From positions 1 to 21,970 of the IMG/VR virus record IMGVR_UViG_3300025132_000352: a stretch of DNA of 21,970 nt; one strand, 5' to 3'. Under the pieces are notes generated by a model. It saw nothing but the letters and a program-made list of their open reading frames with translations. It searched no databases and was not told where the DNA came from. Below, piece by piece: positions 16,375 to 21,970 of the stretch. Both the position numbers and the translations under genes were made by a program. Every line of letters starts with the position of its first letter. Position 1 is the first letter of the stretch. This stretch comes from a virus.

Positions 16375-19300
16375 TTATGTCCTCCTGTAAAATCTAGGTG
16401 AGTATGTACCTTCCCACATCATAGAGTTTAAAGCTACCGGGAATGCTGTGTCGTTAAATAATCGTAATGTAAAGTTATCTGTTTTCTGATGTATAGGTAA
16501 CGTGAATACAGAATGATCTGATATAGGTATATCATTTCCTAAATACATATCAGCTGTTATTACAGGATTTACGTTATACCATTCATCCAGATAGACGAGT
16601 ATATCATCAGCACTATATACAAGTATGTTCTCTGCAGCTGCCGCTGGTGCAGTTGTAAAATGTATAAACCGTCCATTAATAACATAATCATCTGTAACAG
16701 TTTGTAAAGTAGCATCTCCTATAGGGGTAGTTGTACTCCAGTTAGCACCACCTATTTTAACTTGCATTTTTGATATATTTACCGGAGTAAAACCTAAATC
16801 AAATACTTTCGTACTACCATCACCAGTTAACCGTTTAAGTTCACTTGAAGCGTTAGTCAAAGTTATTTTAGGTAATGGTGAAGCTAAGGTATTTACAGTA
16901 TATGCAGAAGTAACAATATTATTTATCTTTACTTTAATCTGGTCATCATCAATATAATCAATATCTGTTGGATCCCATTCAAATTCTTTAGTTGTGCCAT
17001 CAGCTGTATAAGATCTTTCACCTTGACGCACACCTTTAGACTTAAGCTTAAAACCCATAATACCTGATAGACCTACAGCAAACTTCATACGTGCTACTGT
17101 AAGGTTAGCAGTAAAGTCTGATTGAGTTCCACCGTCATCCATTTTAAAATAAGTTTTAGGTAATATAACATCAAAGTCATATTTATAACCTACTATAACA
17201 TCAGTGGCTAAACTTGACAAGTCTTTTCCGGGAACTTTAAAATATGTTTGACCACTTTTAGCACCAGATGATTCAACTACACGCTCTGGTGTAATAGTAA
17301 ATCCAGACTCAATAAAGTTTCCGGTAGCTGTATTACCTTTAATAATAAGTACTGGAGTAAGATCTGTTGCATCAGCATAAGGTATAAAACACTTACTAAA
17401 ATTATTAGTGGAATCATATTCAACAGAGCTAGCCGTAGTATATAAATCTATACAAGGGTTAATCTTCTGGCCATCATTATTAACAATAATAGCATCTTCA
17501 GGACTTTGACTTAAGCTAGCTTTACATAATACAAATTGATTAGCTTGTTTTGTTACAGCATAAAATTCGTCAGAATCTGCTACTATAGTTTGTACGTTAC
17601 CGGGTGCTTGCCAGTTAAACCATGCCTGTACTAAGTTTCTTTCTCCATCACTATATGTTCTAAAGAAATATATGTATCGTGAGTTTTGTCCAGAAAGTGC
17701 AATAAATTGGTTTTGTGGACTTGATATAAATGTATCTACTGTTGATGGAATCCACTCATTTACAACTCTTCCTATGTCAAGAACCTGTGGGTTTTCGTTT
17801 TCTCCACGTGTTACCATAGAAAAAACACGAGTATAACTAGGAGTCTTACTTATAAAGTTAAGTGTAGTTCCTGTATCTACTGGTTCTATAACAGTATCCA
17901 TCTCGTAGTTAGAAATAGCACGAATACCAGCCGTAGCTGGTGTTAAGATGCCATCATTAGCTGACATTAAAAATTGTTGATTAGCACTAAATAGTACTAG
18001 ACCTTGAGTTGTAGGTATAACACTGTGTAATGCAGCTGGTCGAATTGCAGAAGCTGATACATCAATAGGGTCTGCATCTGTAACAGTCTGTGCAGAGGTG
18101 TGGTAAAAGTCAAAAAACTCACCTGCTTGACTTAAAGAAACAGTGTCACCTGAGATAAATCCTAACCTGTTGTTATGAAAAAATGCCCGTTTAATTTTGC
18201 TAGAAACAAAAGATGGATGTTTGTTAGTTTCATCATCTCCTACAGCTCTGTCAACATAATTAAGCTGTTTAAATTCAAAAGTATCTAAATTGGTATTTTG
18301 TAGCTCATGCGGCATTCTGCTATTCATAAGGCCAAGAGAGACTGATGGAGATACAGTTTCTGACCAGAATCCAGCACCTGATGTTCCGTTATCTGCGGTA
18401 TACTTCATAAAGTATGATGTACCTACAGCACCACTACTTAGTATTTTTACTACATGGCCATGTTTACTTTCATTAGGTAATTGAGCAAGCGAAGTTGCTT
18501 GGTCTTGAAAAATCGTAAGTTTATTACCAATCTTACCACCAGTACCTGTTATTGTAAAAGCACTTGTACGTGATAAATGTAAGCTATCTGCTGTTTGAGT
18601 TATAGTCAGACCAGATATACTTTTAGCAGTTATTGCATTTTTAAGTTCAGTTAAAATGTCTTCGTATTTATCAGTTGCACCACTTGTATGGTCAATATCT
18701 CCTGTATTGTTTACATTTATTTTGTACGGTGTAGAAGTACAATCATTTATTAATTTAATTGTAGCTTGAGATTTAGCTGTAAATGAAGGTGCAGCCATTG
18801 TACTGACTACTGCTCTTTTGTTTGTTATAATAGATGTGTCTTGTACAGTTAGTATGTCAAAATCTTCACGTGCTCCTAGAAGGTATCCCTGTGCGTCTGT
18901 ACCGTATGTAAAGCTAGAATTTGGTATCTTGACTCCAGTTGTAGCATTCCAGATGTGAATGGATCCTAAAGTCAGAGTAGCGACTACATTAGAACCAGTA
19001 CCTGCCGCACTGCTAGCTATTGTAACAGTATTACCAGTAGCATAACTTTGGCCCGCAGTATGTACTGTTATACCTGTTACCACTCCGCCAGAAGCGGTTA
19101 AATCTACGGTTAAACCGGTTCCCGATCCATTGGTTGTTGTAGCTAAATTTGTTTTATTTGTAGCATTGCTACCTCCGTTACCTGTTATGGTGAAGATACT
19201 CGGTGTGATACATCCTATATATTTTTCTGTTTCAGTTCTAGAAATATAGAACCATTTTGAGTTATCGTATGTAGTGCCTGTACCTAGAATGGATATAGCT

Positions 19301-19446
19301 TGAAGTCCGGGTCTTTTAGTAAGTCCAAAGGTTGGATCAGGATACCCATTAAGGCACTCCTCTACTTGACCGGGAAGTTTTTTATCATCTGATTGTCTAG
19401 ATACTCCGCCTAAATAGTTGTTAACTCTTTGTGTTACTGAAGGCAT
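16375..19446 (-). CDS. Tail tubular protein B (nozzle), T7 gp12-like
   Basis: This 1023-residue protein forms the lower tail tube. The N-terminus is diagnostic: MPSVTQRVNNYLGGVSRQSD, then EECLNGYPDPTFGLTKRPG. The C-terminus closes in WEGTYSPRFYRRT, the gp12-family end. The core contains the usual beta-propeller-like strands. It is longer than T7 gp12 (794 residues) because of two extra regions: a Gly/Thr/Ser-rich insert at about 88-161, and two tandem modules at about 809-944 opening YTADGTTKEF and LTGDGSTKVF, which resemble the tail-fibre N-terminal module. The ATG overlaps the gp11-like stop (TAATG, 19448-19444). Confidence 0.93.
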   Translation of the reverse strand: MPSVTQRVNNYLGGVSRQSDDKKLPGQVEECLNGYPDPTFGLTKRPGLQAISILGTGTTYDNSKWFYISRTETEKYIGCITPSIFTITGNGGSNATNKTNLATTTNGSGTGLTVDLTASGGVVTGITVHTAGQSYATGNTVTIASSAAGTGSNVVATLTLGSIHIWNATTGVKIPNSSFTYGTDAQGYLLGAREDFDILTVQDTSIITNKRAVVSTMAAPSFTAKSQATIKLINDCTSTPYKINVNNTGDIDHTSGATDKYEDILTELKNAITAKSISGLTITQTADSLHLSRTSAFTITGTGGKIGNKLTIFQDQATSLAQLPNESKHGHVVKILSSGAVGTSYFMKYTADNGTSGAGFWSETVSPSVSLGLMNSRMPHELQNTNLDTFEFKQLNYVDRAVGDDETNKHPSFVSSKIKRAFFHNNRLGFISGDTVSLSQAGEFFDFYHTSAQTVTDADPIDVSASAIRPAALHSVIPTTQGLVLFSANQQFLMSANDGILTPATAGIRAISNYEMDTVIEPVDTGTTLNFISKTPSYTRVFSMVTRGENENPQVLDIGRVVNEWIPSTVDTFISSPQNQFIALSGQNSRYIYFFRTYSDGERNLVQAWFNWQAPGNVQTIVADSDEFYAVTKQANQFVLCKASLSQSPEDAIIVNNDGQKINPCIDLYTTASSVEYDSTNNFSKCFIPYADATDLTPVLIIKGNTATGNFIESGFTITPERVVESSGAKSGQTYFKVPGKDLSSLATDVIVGYKYDFDVILPKTYFKMDDGGTQSDFTANLTVARMKFAVGLSGIMGFKLKSKGVRQGERSYTADGTTKEFEWDPTDIDYIDDDQIKVKINNIVTSAYTVNTLASPLPKITLTNASSELKRLTGDGSTKVFDLGFTPVNISKMQVKIGGANWSTTTPIGDATLQTVTDDYVINGRFIHFTTAPAAAAENILVYSADDILVYLDEWYNVNPVITADMYLGNDIPISDHSVFTLPIHQKTDNFTLRLFNDTAFPVALNSMMWEGTYSPRFYRRT
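16381..16386 (-). promoter_or_regulatory. Strong Shine-Dalgarno for gp14-like gene
   Basis: AGGAGG lies 8 bases upstream of the gp14-like ATG, within the last codons of the gp12-like gene. It supports the chosen start at 16372. Few genes in this window have such a good match. Confidence 0.8.
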
Positions 19447-20066
19447 TATCGTTGTAAAGCGTGAAATGGTTGATAGCTTTGATAGTAGTTCTGTTGTCCT
19501 TGTGGGTGTCCGAACATAGTAAACTGTCCTTGTTGGGTTTCGTACTCCATAGCTACAGCTCGAGCAAGTGATTCTTGTTGTAGTAATCTTTGATACTGAG
19601 CATTGTCTCCTACTATTCTACTAGATACAAATGTAGCAGCTCTGGATGTTATGTAATTTCGTATTGGTTCTGGTAGATCTACCCAATCAAAATACCAGAT
19701 TATGTCAAGATGAGGATCGTAGTCCCACTCGTATGTATGATCCTGTCTATCATAAAGTTTACCTGACCTTCTGACTCCATCGTGAGTAGCATTGTTAGCG
19801 TCTTCGCTTAACTTAATCTGTATAACATTATTAGGTATAAGTATGTGTTTATTCACATCAGGTGTGATAGCAGTATAATGATACTCCCTGTTGAAAGTCC
19901 ATCCTTCAGATTGTACCTCTCGTGACACCTGTAACAGTGTATCATAGGCAATCGCAACTTCCGGGTTGGTTTGGTCTAGTGTAGTTACAGGAGCCTGACC
20001 ACATGAAGTTAGTATTTGGTTAATAGCTGGTAGCTCTTTTGTAATGTTTGTGGTTGGAAAAGGCAT
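19446..20066 (-). CDS. Tail tubular protein A (adaptor), T7 gp11-like
   Basis: This 206-residue protein joins portal to tail nozzle. It starts MPFPTTNITKELPAINQIL, followed by TSCGQAPVTTL, the typical gp11 opening (EL.AIN..L...G..PV..L), and has the central GWTFNREY and LYDRQDHTYEW motifs of the family. T7 gp11 is 196 residues. The frame is open 30 codons upstream to 20156, but that extension would run through the terminator hairpin and into the capsid gene and looks non-native, so ATG 20066 is preferred. The C-terminus is Gln/Tyr-rich (QQNYYQSYQPF). It ends in a TAATG overlap with the nozzle gene. Confidence 0.92.
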   Translation of the reverse strand: MPFPTTNITKELPAINQILTSCGQAPVTTLDQTNPEVAIAYDTLLQVSREVQSEGWTFNREYHYTAITPDVNKHILIPNNVIQIKLSEDANNATHDGVRRSGKLYDRQDHTYEWDYDPHLDIIWYFDWVDLPEPIRNYITSRAATFVSSRIVGDNAQYQRLLQQESLARAVAMEYETQQGQFTMFGHPQGQQNYYQSYQPFHALQR

Positions 20067-20073
20067 AATATTA

Positions 20074-20105
20074 ATTAAAAAAAGAAAGGGGAGAATAAAC
20101 TCCCC
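20074..20105 (-). terminator. Intrinsic terminator between capsid and tail genes
   Basis: On the minus strand a perfect 6-bp stem GGGGAG/CTCCCC with a 6-base loop (20105-20088) is followed at once by TTTCTTTTTTTAATT. It lies 13 bases after the capsid stop and before the tail tube A ATG. T7 has its single late terminator T-phi at the same place, just after gene 10. Partial readthrough would let capsid protein be made in excess of tail proteins. Confidence 0.82.
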
Positions 20106-20118
20106 AGATATACTCGCA

Positions 20119-21270
20119 TTAGAATGCAGCGTTACCAGAAGATCCAGTAGCAGCACCAGCGATTAGTTCAACAGCAGCAGCTGGGTTAAGATAGTCTGCA
20201 CCCATGGCTAGTCTTCCTAAGATTACATCACCTTGGTATACAACTGATACGTCACCAGATGTTACTTGTACTTGAGGACCGATAGCCTCTACACAGCCTG
20301 CGGCTTCCTTCTGGAAGATAAGTCCACAGCTGTTTGCAAATTCAGTCTCTTCACCGTACTCGTTGTTGATACCTGTTACATCAGCAGCGGCATCTTCGAC
20401 ATCTTCGCTAACAAATGAACCTACGTTTGTAGGAGATGTGATTCCGGGGTTTGTTGCACCAGCAGAACCATACTTAGTACCATACTTACTGAAGAATGGA
20501 ATGTTCATTGACTTGTAGATCTTGATGCCTGCAATTTCAATGATACCTTGTCCAGACTGTAATGCTGTACCTTGTACGTCTCTGTTTACAAGACCGTTAG
20601 ATCCTACAGCTTGGATAAGCTCGTAGTACTGTCTTGGGTTTAGTACACCTACTCTTCCATCAGAAGAAACGCCTTTCTCATCTAGTGCAGCAGCTGCATC
20701 ATAGAAAGCGTTGATTAGGGAAGCAGCAACATAAGCATCAGATGCTTGGTTGTTTGTTCCTACACGTATTTGTGTACCGCCGGGCTCAACAAAGCCTGAC
20801 TTAGTGATTGGAGAAGCAGCCCTAGCACCACGAGCGATAGCTCTGAATACTAAACGGTCATACTTCTGAGCGAGAGCATATCCAATCTTCTTAGATATTT
20901 CTCCTCTTAGTTCATAGTGAGCAAGTGTCTCATCTAACTCGTAGACAAATGCTGAACTGATTAGAAGGTCATCAACTGTGATGGTCTTCTCAGCTACTGG
21001 AGGTGCTCCATCGGAGTTACCTAGTATGCTGTTACCGGGTGTATGAAACTCGGCTTTTGTGTGTCCTGTGTAGATGAACTGAAGTGACTTACCGTTTGTA
21101 AGTGTTCTCTTCATCACGAGATCTCTAGCTATAGCATTGTGCTGGAAGCCTTTGAACATCTCTCCACTGAACAGCTTTAAGTATAAGGCTCTAGCGTCAC
21201 CTGTGCTATTCGATTGACCCGGACGGGTTAACGGAGCAAGTTGACTAGAACCTGATTGTTGTTGTGCCAT
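20119..21270 (-). CDS. Major capsid protein, T7 gp10-like
   Basis: This 383-residue protein assembles the icosahedral shell (HK97 fold). It begins MAQQQSGSSQLAPLTRPGQS and carries family features LYLKLFSGEMFKGFQ, MKRTLTNGKSLQF and ISSAFVYELDETLAHY, ending in an Ala/Gly-rich tail. T7 gp10A is 345 residues. Codon use is noticeably more GC-rich and regular than in neighbouring genes, as expected for the most highly expressed product. There is no strong Shine-Dalgarno, only an A/T-rich leader. An intrinsic terminator follows, and a structured 155-base leader precedes it. Confidence 0.95.
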   Translation of the reverse strand: MAQQQSGSSQLAPLTRPGQSNSTGDARALYLKLFSGEMFKGFQHNAIARDLVMKRTLTNGKSLQFIYTGHTKAEFHTPGNSILGNSDGAPPVAEKTITVDDLLISSAFVYELDETLAHYELRGEISKKIGYALAQKYDRLVFRAIARGARAASPITKSGFVEPGGTQIRVGTNNQASDAYVAASLINAFYDAAAALDEKGVSSDGRVGVLNPRQYYELIQAVGSNGLVNRDVQGTALQSGQGIIEIAGIKIYKSMNIPFFSKYGTKYGSAGATNPGITSPTNVGSFVSEDVEDAAADVTGINNEYGEETEFANSCGLIFQKEAAGCVEAIGPQVQVTSGDVSVVYQGDVILGRLAMGADYLNPAAAVELIAGAATGSSGNAAF

Positions 21271-21425
21271 TGTTATGGATTAAAGAAATTGATATTGCTT
21301 AGTACTAAATTTTTTTCGATCGGTTTTTTGTGTGTCTATCCACACCGTCTAGACGGCATAAGGTGTCTCCGTAGAGGCTTGTGCCAATAGCAGGGGAGTC
21401 CGACTCTGAGGTGCTCCCCGTGCAG
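21271..21425 (-). promoter_or_regulatory. Structured untranslated leader ahead of capsid gene
   Basis: This gap holds no convincing ORF. From 5' to 3' on the minus strand it contains: a hairpin with stem GCA(C)GGGGAG/CTCCCCTGC (21423-21390); the 12-base palindrome CCGTCTAGACGG; an inverted repeat GTGTG/CACAC followed by an A-run; a second A-run; the palindrome TTAGTACTAA; and an A/T-rich run into the ATG. T7 has its phi10 promoter in the equivalent position, so a phage RNA polymerase promoter and processing site may lie here, but I cannot identify a promoter consensus from one copy. Confidence 0.55.
21390..21423 (-). other. Hairpin after 41-codon ORF
   Basis: A 9-bp stem with one bulged base (GCA-C-GGGGAG with CTCCCCTGC) encloses a 15-base loop and begins 2 bases after the 41-codon ORF stop. 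No T-tract follows, so it is not a standard terminator. Its core GGGGAG/CTCCCC is the same as the stem of the terminator beyond the capsid gene. An RNase processing site or 3'-end stabiliser is plausible. Confidence 0.6.
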
Positions 21426-21551
21426 TTAGTAAGAAGGAGTCTCTAATTGAGCATCTTCTTTCTTTTCTTCAGTTTTTGTAGGTTCGGGTATAGGTTCAAA
21501 ACTCACAGGATGAGCTTTACCAAATCCTCCACCTTCACTTTGTTGTGCCAT
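21426..21551 (-). CDS. 41-aa ORF coupled to riboswitch micropeptide
   Basis: This 41-codon frame starts MAQQSEGGGFGKAHPVSF, continues with a Pro/Glu/Lys-rich disordered segment (EPIPEPTKTEEKKED) and ends LETPSY. The ATG overlaps the stop of the 17-codon ORF (TAATG, 21553-21549), so its translation should follow that of the riboswitch-controlled peptide. Its first twelve bases are identical to those of the capsid gene (both encode MAQQ), which may reflect a shared translation-start sequence. No family is recognised, and no high-light-inducible motif is present. Confidence 0.65.
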   Translation of the reverse strand: MAQQSEGGGFGKAHPVSFEPIPEPTKTEEKKEDAQLETPSY

Positions 21552-21604
21552 TACTTAACGATTTTAGTATATGTAACACCACGGTAAACGTAAGTTACTG
21601 TCAT
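21551..21604 (-). CDS. 17-aa micropeptide, DUF4278-like
   Basis: This 17-residue ORF encodes MTVTYVYRGVTYTKIVK. A strong Shine-Dalgarno (GGAGG at 21614-21610) is 5 bases upstream of ATG 21604. The pattern M-x-V/L-T-Y-x-Y-R-G-V-x-Y matches the opening of the short cyanobacterial DUF4278 proteins (MxLTYRGxxY). Downstream-peptide riboswitches are known to precede ORFs as short as 17 codons in marine picocyanobacteria, which agrees with the RNA element just upstream. It is coupled to the 41-codon ORF. The peptide's function is unknown. Confidence 0.72.
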   Translation of the reverse strand: MTVTYVYRGVTYTKIVK

Positions 21605-21670
21605 AGCTTCCTCCGATACCTAGCCCCCGTTCCATGGCTAGATTGCATGCGTCGCATAGCGATGAACGGA
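21605..21670 (-). ncRNA. Downstream-peptide (glutamine-II class) riboswitch
   Basis: Between the psbA stop and the 17-codon ORF, the minus strand reads, in order: CCGTTC (21669-21664); a small hairpin TCGC-TAT-GCGA (21662-21652); a hairpin CTAGCC/GGCTAG (21641-21636 with 21625-21620) whose loop holds GAACGG (21632-21627); then GGAGGAAGC before the ATG. The loop GAACGG is exactly complementary to the upstream CCGTTC, giving an H-type pseudoknot. The CGTTCATC, CATGGAACGGG and GGAGGAAGC blocks match my memory of the Downstream-peptide motif of marine Synechococcus/Prochlorococcus and a cyanophage, shown to bind L-glutamine (Ames and Breaker). The Shine-Dalgarno lies at its 3' edge, so control is probably translational. 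Confidence 0.82.
21620..21641 (-). other. Riboswitch P2 hairpin with pseudoknot loop
   Basis: A 6-bp perfect stem CTAGCC/GGCTAG closes a 10-base loop that contains GAACGG, the 3' strand of the proposed pseudoknot with bases 21669-21664. This is the structural core of the riboswitch call. Confidence 0.8.
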
Positions 21671-21678
21671 CGTTTGAG

Positions 21679-21970
21679 TTAAGCTATTTGTGGTGCTGTA
21701 AGTGCTACGTTTGTAGACTCAGCTGAAGCTAAGTCGAGTGGGAAGTTGTGAGCATTACGCTCGTGCATTACTTCAAAGCCTAAGTTAGCTCTGTTTAATA
21801 CGTCAGCCCATGTTGGAATGACCTTGCCATTAACATCAACGACGGACTGGTTAAAGTTAAAGCCGTTAAGATTGAAAGCCATGGTGCAGATGCCCATTGA
21901 GGTGAGCCATATGCCAACCACGGGCCAAGTAGCCAAAAAGAAATGTAAGCTACGAGAATTATTAAAAGAG
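21679..21970 (-). CDS. psbA: Photosystem II D1 protein, C-terminal part (5' end outside window)
   Basis: The frame is open from the right edge and encodes the last 96 residues of D1. By alignment to cyanobacterial D1 numbering it begins at Ser264 ([11 protein letters not shown], including the non-haem iron ligand His272) and covers the last membrane helix ([12 protein letters not shown]). It retains the manganese-cluster ligands Glu329, His332, Glu333, His337, Asp342 and Ala344 in [18 protein letters not shown] 15-residue C-terminal extension ([15 protein letters not shown]) follows, to be removed by CtpA. Counting from Ser264 to the processing site gives exactly 344, so there is no indel. 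Phage D1 replaces damaged host D1 during infection to keep photosynthesis running. Its place ahead of the capsid gene matches other psbA-bearing cyanopodoviruses. Confidence 0.97.
   Translation of the reverse strand, partial: SFNNSRSLHFFLATWPVVGIWLTSMGICTMAFNLNGFNFNQSVVDVNGKVIPTWADVLNRANLGFEVMHERNAHNFPLDLASAESTNVALTAPQIA

Noticed and set aside
19446-20156. N-terminal extension of tail tube A to 20156
   Set aside because: The extra 30 residues would run through the terminator hairpin and the capsid 3' end, and the family's conserved start is MPFPTTNITKEL at 20066.
21603-21659. 18-codon ORF (MRRMQSSHGT...) overlapping the 17-codon start
   Set aside because: It lies entirely in the riboswitch, whose bases are explained by helices and the pseudoknot; it has no Shine-Dalgarno.
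21679-21936. Complete 85-codon gene starting at 21936
   Set aside because: The codon there is an internal TTG of psbA; the D1 frame continues open to the window edge.
1-21970. tRNA, CRISPR, integrase, attachment site, insertion sequence
   Set aside because: I looked for cloverleaf-like arms, spaced direct repeats and transposase/integrase motifs and found none; the repeats present are within the tail-fibre gene.

Overview
This window looks like the late (structural, lysis and packaging) half of a T7-like marine cyanophage genome (a psbA-carrying cyanopodovirus). All recognisable genes are on the minus strand, so transcription runs from high to low coordinates. The assignment rests on three points: the T7 late gene order is preserved (capsid gp10, tail tubes gp11 and gp12, internal core gp14, gp15 and gp16, tail fibre gp17, then gp18-like and gp19 terminase); a phage copy of psbA (photosystem II D1) sits just upstream of the capsid gene; and the DNA is AT-rich like marine Synechococcus/Prochlorococcus phages.

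Layout in transcription order. 21970-21679 is the 3' end of psbA, keeping every D1 metal ligand expected in that segment. 21605-21670 is a compact pseudoknot-capable RNA that I read as a Downstream-peptide (glutamine-II class) riboswitch. Its Shine-Dalgarno serves a 17-codon ORF (21604-21551), which is coupled by TAATG to a 41-codon ORF (21551-21426). A 155-nt structured leader precedes the capsid gene (21270-20119), which is followed by an intrinsic terminator at the position of T7 T-phi. Then come tail tube A, tail tube B, the three internal-core proteins and the tail fibre (20066-6486), packed with gaps of a few bases or short overlaps.

From 6422 to 4235 lies a block of small genes where T7 keeps its lysis genes: two small cytoplasmic-looking proteins, a proline-rich single-span membrane protein, a holin-like two-span protein, two overlapping exported proteins, and two very short ORFs (34 and 52 codons). 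From 4238 to 1 is the packaging block: small terminase, a short basic protein, an HNH endonuclease, a 622-residue unknown with an HNH-like His-His/Asn/His pattern, and the large terminase running off the left edge. Most junctions from 5371 to 1534 are ATGA or TAATG overlaps, indicating one translationally coupled transcript.

The most interesting element is the psbA - riboswitch - micropeptide - 41-aa ORF cassette directly ahead of the capsid gene. It suggests that the phage senses a nitrogen-status metabolite next to its photosynthesis gene. Secondary points are extra beta-type modules in the tail nozzle protein, two nuclease-like proteins between the terminase subunits, and an overlapping pair of exported proteins, the second apparently starting at TTG. 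No gap between genes exceeds 300 bases. I saw no tRNA, CRISPR array, insertion sequence or integrase.
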